This document shows positions 14,450 to 21,535 of a stretch of 34,287 nt of DNA, piece after piece; position 1 is the first letter of the stretch; every line of letters starts with the position of its first letter. Both the position numbers and the translations under genes were made by a program. The notes beneath the pieces were generated by a model. That model searched no databases and had not been told where the DNA came from. It saw nothing but the letters and a program-made list of their open reading frames with translations. The DNA is from Elusimicrobiota bacterium (GTDB lineage: Bacteria > Elusimicrobiota > Elusimicrobia > Elusimicrobiales > Elusimicrobiaceae), in the NCBI GenBank assembly GCA_029008615.1, contig JAQXJI010000029.1:1-34287 (forward strand). The letters run 5' to 3'.

Positions 14450-15397
14450 ATGATAATCAATACCGGCGGAAGAACGGATACCGTTCAATATTACAGCCAA
14501 TGGCTGCTAAACAGATTTAAAGAGGGTTTTGTTTATACAAGAAATCCTCTGTTTCCGTCTAAAGTTACCCGCTATGAATTAACACCCGATAAAATTGACT
14601 GCATAGTTTTTTGCTCGAAAAACTATGAGCCTGTTTTAGAAAGATTACACGAGATAACAGATAAATTTAACACATATTTCCACTATACGATAACCGCTTA
14701 CGGAACCGATATCGAACCGAGAGTCCCATCCATTGAAAAAAGCATAGAAACTCTTTTAAAGTTGGAAAATATCGTCGGCAAAAACAGAATTGCGTGGCGC
14801 TATGACCCGGTTTTATTGACAGGCAAATATACTATTGATTACCATTTAAAAACTTTTGAAAATATGGCAAAACAATTATCAGGGCACATTGACCGCTGTA
14901 TTTTTAGTTTTGTTGAAATGTATAAAAAACTTTCCGTCAATATGCCGGAATTAAAAGCCATAACGGACGAGCAAAAAACGGCTCTTGCCCGCGGTATGGG
15001 CAAAATCGCTCAAGAATATAATATTCATCTTCAAACCTGTGCAACAAACGGAGATTATACAAGCTTCGGCATTTATCCATCCGGCTGTATGACGCTTGAT
15101 ATTTTAGGTAATGCGAATAATATAAAATTTAAAAAATTAAAACACAAAGGAATGAGGAAACATTGCCATTGTATAGAAGCAAGGGATATCGGAGCCTATG
15201 ACACCTGCCCGAACGGCTGCCGATACTGCTACGCAAATTCAACCCCTAAAAAAGCGATAGAAAACTTTAAGCTGCACAACCCCAATTCCCCGATTTTACT
15301 GGGAAAAATTAAAGAACCCGACATTATTCAGCAAGGCAATCAGAAGAGTTTTCTTGCCGAAGATAAAGATATTTGTCCCGCTTCGGAATTATTTTAG
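14450..15397 (+). CDS. DUF1848 family protein with radical-SAM-like Cys motif
   Basis: This 315-residue protein matches the DUF1848 family in overall content, from VIFNT-like start (MIINTGGRTDTVQYYSQW) through RYDPVLL and the Cys-rich C-terminal part. It has CHCIEARDIGAYDTCPNGCRYCYAN, in which Cys253, Cys257 and Cys260 form CxxxCxxC, the spacing used by radical-SAM enzymes for their 4Fe-4S cluster; Cys239 and Cys241 are additional. The cluster lies near the C-terminus, opposite to classic radical-SAM proteins. The reaction is unknown. The gene follows the tRNA-Ser element, is more AT-rich by eye than its left neighbours, and has only a weak SD (GGGGAAA). Confidence 0.85.
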   Translation: MIINTGGRTDTVQYYSQWLLNRFKEGFVYTRNPLFPSKVTRYELTPDKIDCIVFCSKNYEPVLERLHEITDKFNTYFHYTITAYGTDIEPRVPSIEKSIETLLKLENIVGKNRIAWRYDPVLLTGKYTIDYHLKTFENMAKQLSGHIDRCIFSFVEMYKKLSVNMPELKAITDEQKTALARGMGKIAQEYNIHLQTCATNGDYTSFGIYPSGCMTLDILGNANNIKFKKLKHKGMRKHCHCIEARDIGAYDTCPNGCRYCYANSTPKKAIENFKLHNPNSPILLGKIKEPDIIQQGNQKSFLAEDKDICPASELF

Positions 15398-15474
15398 CTT
15401 ATATAATAATCCGACATATATAATGTGTATTTTAATAAGACAACACTATTTTATAACCCTTTCTTGATTATGTA

Positions 15475-15504
15475 TTTACATTTTCAAAATCCATATTATA
15501 TAAT
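15475..15504 (+). promoter_or_regulatory. Promoter giving a predicted leaderless transcript for the 15511 gene
   Basis: TTTACA (15475-15480) and TATAAT (15499-15504) are 18 bp apart. The ATG at 15511 follows the -10 box after exactly 6 bases, so transcription should start on the A of the start codon. No SD is present. Confidence 0.55.
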
Positions 15505-15510
15505 TAAATT

Positions 15511-16143
15511 ATGAACGAGAAAGCAAACTGCCCCAAAGAAAAGAACCGCTGGGGCGGCAAACGCGAGTGCGCCGGCCGGAAAAAAACCTGCAAGCGGAAA
15601 GTGCCCTTCAACAGGCGTGTTAATGAAGATATTTTAAAAATTTTGCGGAACTATTCGGCAAAGTACGGCATTACGGAAACCGAAGCTTTGGAGAGCGCAA
15701 TTATTTTACAAAGCAATATCGACAAATTAAAAGGAGAAAAAATTATGAAAATTGTAATTCCTTCAAGCAACAATAAATTATGCGGACATTTCGGAAATTG
15801 CGAATATTTTTCTTTCGTGGAAGTAAACAAAGAAACTAAAACCATAATAAATATTGAAAAAAGGATTCCCGAAGAAGGTATTTCCTGCCAAAGTGCAAAC
15901 TGGATAGCTTCCCAAGGGGCAAATATCGTCCTTGCGGGCGGTATGGGGAACAGACCTTTGCAAATTTTTCAGCAAAACGGCGTACAAGTGATAGCGGGCT
16001 GCCCCGAAGTTGAAATAGAAGAAATCGTCCGTCAATATTTGGACGGAAGCATTGTAGCCGGCGAAAACCTTTGCGGCGGAGAACACCATCATTGCCACGG
16101 ACACCACGGCGAAGGCCACCATCAATGCCATAATAACAAATAA
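15511..16143 (+). CDS. Ribbon-helix-helix-like domain fused to NifX/NifB-type (dinitrogenase Fe-Mo cofactor family) domain with His/Cys tail
   Basis: The 210-residue reading frame has three parts. Residues 12-30 are a basic arm (WGGKRECAGRKKTCKRK) and 31-66 fit a ribbon-helix-helix DNA-binding fold (strand, then NEDILKILRNYSAKYG and TETEALESAIIL helices). Residues 79-185 are a NifX/NifB-C-type domain (MKIVIPSSNNKLCGHFGNCEYF...LAGGMGNRPLQIF). Residues 187-210 are a His/Cys-rich metal-binding tail. A second start, Met79 at 15745, has an AAGGAG site 8 bases upstream and would make the stand-alone 132-residue form usual for the family. So either the long form is a fusion sensor-regulator, the internal start gives a second product, or only the short form is real. 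No nif genes are nearby; such proteins in anaerobes often have non-nitrogenase roles. Confidence 0.75.
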   Translation: MNEKANCPKEKNRWGGKRECAGRKKTCKRKVPFNRRVNEDILKILRNYSAKYGITETEALESAIILQSNIDKLKGEKIMKIVIPSSNNKLCGHFGNCEYFSFVEVNKETKTIINIEKRIPEEGISCQSANWIASQGANIVLAGGMGNRPLQIFQQNGVQVIAGCPEVEIEEIVRQYLDGSIVAGENLCGGEHHHCHGHHGEGHHQCHNNK

Positions 16144-16177
16144 CGTAAATTTTAAATCAAACTAAAAATTATGCAGA

Positions 16178-16207
16178 AAATCCCCCCTGTTATTCCGGGG
16201 GATTTTT
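16178..16207 (+). terminator. Rho-independent terminator after the RHH/NifX-like gene
   Basis: AAATCCCCC (16178-16186) pairs with GGGGGATTT (16197-16205) across a 10-nt loop, followed by further T. Confidence 0.8.
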
Positions 16208-16244
16208 ACTACTTGAATATTATAAAAAGCGGCAGGATACGGCA

Positions 16245-16273
16245 TTTAAAAAATAATATAAATTTACTATACT
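16245..16273 (+). promoter_or_regulatory. Promoter-like site 6 bases before the nuclease ATG (leaderless type)
   Basis: TATACT (16268-16273) is followed after exactly 6 bases by the ATG at 16280. A weak -35 (TTTAAA, 16245-16250) is 17 bp upstream. There is no SD. Confidence 0.45.
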
Positions 16274-16279
16274 TATTTT

Positions 16280-16705
16280 ATGAGGAATAGTAATTTTATA
16301 TTACTTTTATCGGTATTATTGTTTTTGAGTGCGAATTTAAACGCCGGCAAGGTTTATTCCGCCTTTGCAGATGTCAAACTCTCCCGTATTATAGACGGAG
16401 ATACCTTTACCGTCGATTTGCCTTGCCGAGACGAAGTTTTCTGCAAAGATATTTCCGTTCGCGTGCGCGGCGTTGATACTCCCGAAATGAAAAGTAAAAA
16501 TATATACAAACGCCAGTCGGCCCTAAAAGCCAAGGAATTTACAAAAAACTTCCTTGAAGCCGGCCAAGTAGATCTTTTAAAATGCGGGCGCGATAAATAC
16601 TTCCGCCTGCTCTGCGATGTTACCTCCGACGGGGAAGACTTGGCCTCAGCCCTCCTTAAAGCCGGCTTGGCGCGCCCATATTTCGGCGGTAAAAAACAGC
16701 AATAA
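16280..16705 (+). CDS. Secreted thermonuclease-like protein (staphylococcal nuclease fold)
   Basis: This 141-residue protein has a signal peptide (NFILLLSVLLFLSANLNA) and one SNase domain. The calcium and catalytic motifs are present: IDGDTF (38-43), the Arg61...Asp66-Thr-Pro-Glu69 block that matches Arg35, Asp40 and Glu43 of the staphylococcal enzyme, and Arg109 in DKYFRLL, matching Arg87. The last helix is short, so the domain is near the lower size limit. It should cut DNA or RNA outside the cytoplasm, for nutrient use or DNA turnover. The gene stands alone after a terminator and converges with the broken DUF3737 gene. Confidence 0.88.
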   Translation: MRNSNFILLLSVLLFLSANLNAGKVYSAFADVKLSRIIDGDTFTVDLPCRDEVFCKDISVRVRGVDTPEMKSKNIYKRQSALKAKEFTKNFLEAGQVDLLKCGRDKYFRLLCDVTSDGEDLASALLKAGLARPYFGGKKQQ

Positions 16706-16767
16706 CGCGCTAACGCACTCTAAACATCTCACAACTTTATTGACGTTCAGGCAAGATGCCGCACCGT

Positions 16768-17622
16768 CTAAACGGCGCGCTCGGCACACATTATTTTGCA
16801 GGCGGCTCCGGAAAATTTGTTTTCGTCCAAAATAATTTCCCCTATATTGTCCGCTTTGATAAAACCGCCCGCCGGGTTCTTAATGCTTAAGATATCGCCT
16901 TTAATTACGGCCTGTACTTCGCTGTACTCAAAGGAAAGATCCGTATCCTGCATTTCACAGTTCTCCAGAACCAAGCCTTTGGCGTATCAAAGCGGCTGAG
17001 TGCCGATAATTTTACAGTTTATAAGTTTTAAACCCTCGGAATACCAAGCCAAATATTCGCCTTTAATAACGCTGTTCTTTACCGTAACGCCGCGGCTGTG
17101 CCAAAAAGCGTCTTTCGTATCCAAAAAAGAATCTTCTATTACGGCGTTTTCAAGATATTGGAAAGAATATTTAGCCTTCATATTTAAACCTTCTACGCGC
17201 ATATTTCCGCATTTTAGGAAAGGATATTCCGAAACAAGTTCTCCGCCCTTTATTTCTACGCCACGGCAGAACCAGCCAAACTCTCGGGAGTCAATGTTGC
17301 ATCCGCTCAACTTTATATTATCACATTCCCTTAAAGCTTTTATGCAGCCCAAAACGCTGTTTTTTATTTCGACGCCGTCATCATACCATAAAGCCGCACG
17401 GCAGTTTTCCGTCATTTTGCAATTTTCAATAAGGCCGCCTTTTAAATGCCATAAAGGATAGCGAAGTTCAAAAACGCTGTTTTTGACTTTTATGTTTCTG
17501 CACTCTTTTAAAGCCGATTCTCCGTCTTCCGCCCCGGCGAAAGAGCAATTTTCAACCTCGGCGTTTTTTATAGCGTACAAGGCCCTTTCGGAACCCAAAG
17601 AAAGATTTTTATATACCGTCAT
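16768..17622 (-). pseudogene. DUF3737 family protein interrupted by one in-frame UGA
   Basis: Read on the minus strand from ATG 17622 (AGAGGAAG upstream), the frame encodes 211 residues of a DUF3737-type right-handed beta-helix protein (SLGSERALYAIKNAEVENCSF, GESALKECRNIKVKNSVF, AALWYDDGVEIKNS). It ends at UGA (16987-16989) after IIGTQPL. Without any shift the same frame continues YAKGLVLENCEMQDTDLSFEYSEVQAVIKGDILSIKNPAGGFI to TAG at 16768, which is clearly the family's C-terminal part. The full frame of 284 codons has the expected length. From memory, relatives read QPLCYA here, so UGA replaces a Cys codon by one base. A recent nonsense mutation is the simplest explanation; selenocysteine or readthrough is possible but I see no convincing SECIS. 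Confidence 0.8.
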
Positions 17623-17703
17623 AGCGTACTTCCTCTTTACAATTAAATCTGCGGCGCAAAACGCGCCAATTAAAAAGCCCAGTAAATATTATAAACCATA
17701 GAG

Positions 17704-17718
17704 TTGACTCCAAGTCAA
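17704..17718. promoter_or_regulatory. Perfect 15-bp palindrome in the divergent DUF3737/MGMT promoter region
   Basis: TTGACT-CCA-AGTCAA is a perfect inverted repeat. The right arm read on the minus strand is a good -35 (TTGACT) for a TATAAT at 17688-17693 (19 bp spacing) in front of DUF3737. The plus-strand gene has an extended -10 (TGTTATAAT, 17742-17750). The palindrome could be an operator or chance. Confidence 0.35.
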
Positions 17719-17794
17719 TGATTAAACACTCAACAATGTTTTGTTATAATTTATTTTAAATCCTTTAATATTTTCAGATAAAAGAGGCTTAATT

Positions 17795-18091
17795 TTGGAC
17801 GAAGATTTAATTTATCAAATTCTTTCCGCAGTGGAGGAAATCCCCCCCGGACGTGTATCCACTTACGGGCAAATAGCACGCCTTATCGGCCGAGAGCGCA
17901 ATGCCCGGTTAGTCGGCAAAGTTTTAAGTCTGTCGGATTATTACGGCAAATATCCCTGCCACAGGGTGGTAAACCACGCAGGGCGATTGGCCCCCGGTTG
18001 GCCGGAACAAGGCCGGCTTTTGGCGGAAGAAGGCGTAAAAGTGCAAAACGGAAAAGTGCTTAACCTTAAAGAGTACCTTTGGGATTGCTGA
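17795..18091 (+). CDS. Small MGMT-type (alkyltransferase DNA-binding domain) protein with intact Cys
   Basis: This 98-residue protein consists only of the C-terminal DNA-binding domain of O6-alkylguanine-DNA alkyltransferases. The helix-turn-helix region IPPGRVSTYGQIARLIG (16-32) and YPCHRVV (Cys55, His56) are present. Proteins of this size are often alkyltransferase-like proteins that have lost the Cys (PWHRV), bind alkylated bases and recruit excision repair. Here the Cys remains, so direct dealkylation is possible. The family's following block is altered (GRLAPGWPEQGRLLAEEGV). The TTG start at 17795 is supported by AAGAGG 7 bases upstream; no ATG or GTG gives the full domain. Confidence 0.85.
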   Translation: MDEDLIYQILSAVEEIPPGRVSTYGQIARLIGRERNARLVGKVLSLSDYYGKYPCHRVVNHAGRLAPGWPEQGRLLAEEGVKVQNGKVLNLKEYLWDC

Positions 18092-18102
18092 ACTTGGAAA
18101 GT

Positions 18103-18128
18103 AAAAAAGCCCGCCTTAAGCGGGCTTT
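18103..18128 (-). terminator. Bidirectional terminator between the MGMT-type gene and ppa
   Basis: AAAGCCCGC (18106-18114) pairs with GCGGGCTTT (18120-18128). On the minus strand it ends in TTTTTT (ppa side); on the plus strand in TTTAAA, so it serves both converging genes but fits ppa best. Confidence 0.85.
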
Positions 18129-18145
18129 AAAGCAAAAAACAAACT

Positions 18146-18721
18146 TTATTTATCGCAGCATTTGGAAAAATTACTGTAATTTACGAATTTTTCCTCATAA
18201 GCGATAAAAGCCTCCTGAAGAATCTTCACTGCGGTGTTCTTATCAAATATTTTTTCAACAACCACGGTTTTATTTTCCAGTTTTTTGTAGTCTTCAAAAA
18301 AACTCATCGTTTCCGACACCAAATGATCCGGCAGCTCGGAAATATTGGTATAGTGGCTGACGTTAGGGTCGCCTTTTGCCACGGCGATGATTTTATCGTC
18401 GGCTTCGCCGTTGTCAAGCATACGCATAACGCCTATAATGCGTGCAGGCACTATGCACATCGGCACCACTTCCGCCTGGGAAAGTATCAAAATATCCAAA
18501 GGGTCTTTGTCGGCGCCGTAAGTCCTGGGAATAAAGCCGTAGTTGGCGGGATAATAGACGGAAGAATACAGAACCCTGTCCAGCCTAAGCATACCGCTTT
18601 CTTTGTCAAGCTCATATTTGGCGCGGGTTCCTTTAGGGATTTCAATTACGCCGTTGACGATATCGGGCAGAGTTGCCTTATCTCCCGGGGAAACGTGATG
18701 CCAAGGATTAAAATTATACAT
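18146..18721 (-). CDS. ppa: Family I inorganic pyrophosphatase
   Basis: This cytosolic enzyme hydrolyses pyrophosphate from biosynthesis to two phosphates. The 191-residue protein has the family I signatures: [11 protein letters not shown] (27-37), [14 protein letters not shown] (56-69) and the metal-binding DKDPLDIL (Asp71, Asp73, Asp76), then [24 protein letters not shown] and the C-terminal helices. The C-terminus ends in an unusual KCCDK. Start at 18721 has GGAGATGG upstream and its own promoter; the gene is monocistronic. Confidence 0.97.
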   Translation of the reverse strand: MYNFNPWHHVSPGDKATLPDIVNGVIEIPKGTRAKYELDKESGMLRLDRVLYSSVYYPANYGFIPRTYGADKDPLDILILSQAEVVPMCIVPARIIGVMRMLDNGEADDKIIAVAKGDPNVSHYTNISELPDHLVSETMSFFEDYKKLENKTVVVEKIFDKNTAVKILQEAFIAYEEKFVNYSNFSKCCDK

Positions 18722-18750
18722 TATGCCATCTCCATATATTGTTTATTATG

Positions 18751-18778
18751 ATTATAGCAATTTAAAAGATAATGCAAA
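18751..18778 (-). promoter_or_regulatory. Promoter of ppa
   Basis: On the minus strand TTTGCA (18773-18778) and TATAAT (18751-18756) are 16 bp apart, about 30 bases before the ATG at 18721. Confidence 0.6.
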
Positions 18779-18991
18779 ATTTATCCCGACGGGCTTAAAA
18801 ACGGCCAGGCCTCATAAGTGCGGTTTTATACCTTTGACTAATAATTTATTTATTTTTTAGTTCATTTTAAGGGCTATATCTGATTTAAAAAATAAAAAGC
18901 ATTTCAAAAAGGTTTTGTTTTTTTGATAGAATATTTATGCAAAAAAAGTACGGCTGAAATTAATATAAATCTATTAAAAAGGTAGCAGTTT

Positions 18992-19771
18992 ATGCAATAC
19001 AAAAACGTGTATGTCGTTTATTTCAGCCCGGCCGGCGGGGCAAAACTCTACGCCCGCACCGCCGCAAAAATCTTCAGCGAAAATTTTAAAGAAACCGATA
19101 TCACCGATTTTGACAGAAGGGTAAACAAGTTATCCTTTGATAAAGACGATTTGGTTATTATAAGCGCGCCGGCATATTTCGGACGTTTGGTTAACATTGA
19201 AAACGGGCTTTTGAACAATCTTTCCGGCAACGGGGCCAGAGCGATGCTCTTAATAGCATACGGGAACAGAAGCTATGAAGATTCTCTTTTGGAACTTAAA
19301 AAAATGGCGGAGGAAAGAGGTTTTAAACCTTTTGCTGCCGCCGCGCTTTTGGCTACACCCGGTTATTTGCCGAAGGTCTCGAAATGCAGACCAAACGAAA
19401 ACGACCTCGCTTTGCTGAGCGATTTCGCGGAAAAATCCAAAGCCAAACTGGAAGACGAAACGGCTATGGCGAAGGACTTATCCGTCAAAGGGAATTATCC
19501 CTTCAGGCCTTACGAAAAGGCCCCGTACCACCCGGAAGGCGACGAAAAATGTAACAAATGCAGAATGTGTTTTCAAATCTGCCCGATGGGCGCGATAGAC
19601 GCGGAATCACCGAAAGCGACCGACGCGTCGAAATGTATTTCTTGTATGACCTGCGTACAGTCTTGCCCGCGGCATTCCAGAGGTTTGCATTCCATTAAAG
19701 CAAAAATAATGCTTAAAATGTTGGAAAGGACTTTGGACAATCCATCCAGCCGTCCGGAATTCTTTTTATAA
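18992..19771 (+). CDS. Flavodoxin/ferredoxin fusion protein (EFR1 type)
   Basis: This 259-residue protein has an N-terminal flavodoxin-like domain (VYVVYFSPAGGAKLYARTAAKIF, then APAYFGRLVN and LIAYGNRSYEDSL) that should hold FMN, and a C-terminal bacterial ferredoxin domain with two 4Fe-4S motifs: Cys187-190-193-197 (CNKCRMCFQICP) and Cys215-218-221-225 (CISCMTCVQSCP). Such EFR1-family proteins are common in anaerobes and are presumed electron carriers or small-molecule reductases; the partner is unknown. A GGTAG site precedes the ATG. It probably shares a transcript with the PLP lyase 30 bases downstream. Confidence 0.92.
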   Translation: MQYKNVYVVYFSPAGGAKLYARTAAKIFSENFKETDITDFDRRVNKLSFDKDDLVIISAPAYFGRLVNIENGLLNNLSGNGARAMLLIAYGNRSYEDSLLELKKMAEERGFKPFAAAALLATPGYLPKVSKCRPNENDLALLSDFAEKSKAKLEDETAMAKDLSVKGNYPFRPYEKAPYHPEGDEKCNKCRMCFQICPMGAIDAESPKATDASKCISCMTCVQSCPRHSRGLHSIKAKIMLKMLERTLDNPSSRPEFFL

Positions 19772-19801
19772 TTTTTTAATTCAATCAAACAGGAGTTTCC
19801 C

Positions 19802-20965
19802 GTGAAATACGATTTTGACGAAATAATACAAAGACGCTCAACCGCATCGGTTAAGTGGGATTTTACTTCCGACGACAGCATAATCCCCCTTTGGGTTGCC
19901 GATATGGATTTTAAAGCCGCACCGCCGATAATTAACGCCTTAAAAAAACGTGCGGAACACGGAGTTTTCGGATATGCTTTGCCGCCGGCGGGCTATTATG
20001 AAGCCGTCTGCCGTTGGTTCAAGAACAAACACGGGCTGCAAATCCGTCCCGGCTGGATATTGCCTACGACGGGTGTAGTAGCCGCGCTCTCGACGATAAT
20101 AAAAGCCCTTTGCGGGCCGGAAGACAAAGTTATCATACAAACGCCGGTATATAATTGTTTTTTCTCCGTAATTGAAAATAATTCCTGCCAAATACTGAAA
20201 AACCCTTTAATTTACGAAAGCGCCTCTTACCGCATAGACTTTGAAGATCTACGCAAAAAAGCCGCAGATCCGCACGCAAAAGTTATGATTTTATGCAATC
20301 CGCACAATCCGGCCGGCAGAGTGTGGAGCAAAAGCGAACTTGAACAAATAGGCGAAATTTGCCGCAAAAACAAAGTAACCGTCTTGGCGGACGAAATCCA
20401 TTGCGAACTTACCCGGCCGGGTTTTAAATACACCCCTTTTGCTTCTTTAAATGAAGATTTTTTACTTAATTCCGTAACCTGCACCTCCCCCAGCAAAGCT
20501 TTTAATTTGGCGGGCCTGCAAACGGCCAATATTTTTTGCGCGGACAAAGAAATGCGCAGTAAAATCGAAAGGGCTTTACATATCAACGAAACCGCTTCAG
20601 TCGGCCCTTTCGGCATAGACGCGCTTATCACCGCTTACGATGAATGCGCCGACTGGCTGGAAGAATTAAATTCTTATCTTGACGGGAACTATTTAACGTT
20701 AAAATCTTTTTTTGAAAAGGAAATGCCGGATTTCCCCCTAACTCCGCTTGAAGGAACTTATTTGGCTTGGGTAAATTGCCGAAAGCTTAAAAAGAGTTCT
20801 CTAGAAATTGCGGAAACTTTGCTAAAGCACGGCGTACGCATAAATCCTGGGTATATTTACGGTGAGGACGGAGAAGGCTTTATCAGAATAAACACGGCTT
20901 GCCCGAGGGCTTTACTGATAGAAGGCCTTAAAAGAATTAAAAAAGCTTTCAGAGAAAGTTTCTGA
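19802..20965 (+). CDS. PLP-dependent C-S lyase/aminotransferase, MalY/PatB family
   Basis: This 387-residue fold-type I PLP enzyme belongs to the MalY/PatB group (cystathionine beta-lyase or aminotransferase). It starts at GTG 19802 with AGGAG 6 bases upstream. The family's N-terminal VKWDF...IPLWVADMDFKAAPPI, the substrate-loop TTGVVAALSTIIKAL, CNPHNPAGRVWS (PLP ring contact), LADEIHCEL and the Schiff-base Lys232 in TSPSKAFNLAGLQ are all present, as is the carboxylate-binding FIRINTACPR near the end. It likely releases homocysteine or sulfide from cystathionine or cysteine. The preceding redox protein may be functionally linked. Confidence 0.92.
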   Translation: MKYDFDEIIQRRSTASVKWDFTSDDSIIPLWVADMDFKAAPPIINALKKRAEHGVFGYALPPAGYYEAVCRWFKNKHGLQIRPGWILPTTGVVAALSTIIKALCGPEDKVIIQTPVYNCFFSVIENNSCQILKNPLIYESASYRIDFEDLRKKAADPHAKVMILCNPHNPAGRVWSKSELEQIGEICRKNKVTVLADEIHCELTRPGFKYTPFASLNEDFLLNSVTCTSPSKAFNLAGLQTANIFCADKEMRSKIERALHINETASVGPFGIDALITAYDECADWLEELNSYLDGNYLTLKSFFEKEMPDFPLTPLEGTYLAWVNCRKLKKSSLEIAETLLKHGVRINPGYIYGEDGEGFIRINTACPRALLIEGLKRIKKAFRESF

Positions 20966-20968
20966 GCG

Positions 20969-21517
20969 TTACATCAAAAAAGCTCTTTTGACGAGCAAAT
21001 ATCCCGCAAAAGCGCCGAAAGCCCCTATCAGGAACCAAATGGTATTTGTAACGGAAAACAACCAACTGTTAAAAGCCATTCCTTTTGGTTTTGACATAAA
21101 ATCCTCGGCGTTGTCGGCTATGGTTTTAATTTTTTCGGCTGACGGAGAACAGAACGGGAAGACTTCCGCATTTTCGCCGTTTCGCTTAATCATTTCCAAA
21201 TTATAGCAAAGGCCGCCTTGCGGAACAAAAAGACTTTTTTGATAAACCGGCTTCACTTTAAAAGTACGGACTTCGCTCAGACGCGCAATTTTTTCTTTGC
21301 CGAAAGCCCCTCCTGCGTAAACGGCGTTTTCGGGACGGTGCAAAGTTATGCGCGAAAAGCACCATCCGCGGTTAATCGTATAAATCATCAGAACCGCACC
21401 CGCGGCAAGAAGAAGCGCACCTGCTATAATTTTTTCAACTTTTTTATCGGCCATAGTAATTTTATACAAAAATATCCCCGGCGGAATCAATAAAAATACG
21501 GAAAGCCCCGCAGCCAA
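20969..21517 (-). CDS. Membrane protein of unknown function (start uncertain)
   Basis: The open frame runs up to 21730, but its upstream part overlaps the start of the divergent SpoIID gene and has no hydrophobic or family-like character. I place the start at TTG 21517 (182 residues), just after a minus-strand TATAAT (21528-21533); it has no SD. The protein then has two N-terminal membrane segments (LSVFLLIPPGIFLYKIT and IIAGALLLAAGAVLMIYTI), a soluble middle part with CFSRITLHRPENAVYAGGAF, and a C-terminal membrane helix (TIWFLIGAFGAFAGYLLV). ATG 21454 is the alternative and would lose the first helix. I do not recognise the family. It converges with the lyase gene with only 3 bases between them. 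Confidence 0.6.
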   Translation of the reverse strand: MAAGLSVFLLIPPGIFLYKITMADKKVEKIIAGALLLAAGAVLMIYTINRGWCFSRITLHRPENAVYAGGAFGKEKIARLSEVRTFKVKPVYQKSLFVPQGGLCYNLEMIKRNGENAEVFPFCSPSAEKIKTIADNAEDFMSKPKGMAFNSWLFSVTNTIWFLIGAFGAFAGYLLVKRAFLM

Positions 21518-21520
21518 AGT

Positions 21521-21533
21521 TGCTATAATTATA
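21521..21533. promoter_or_regulatory. Overlapping divergent -10 boxes
   Basis: On the plus strand TGCTATAAT (21521-21529) is an extended -10 whose TATAAT ends 6 bases before ATG 21536 (leaderless type). On the minus strand TATAAT occupies 21528-21533. The two -10 boxes overlap by two bases, so the two promoters probably exclude each other. Confidence 0.45.
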
Positions 21534-21535
21534 TT

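Noticed and set aside
16950-16986. Possible bacterial SECIS element after the UGA in the DUF3737 gene
   Set aside because: Only a 4-bp stem with a UGGA loop is visible, too weak to support selenocysteine insertion.
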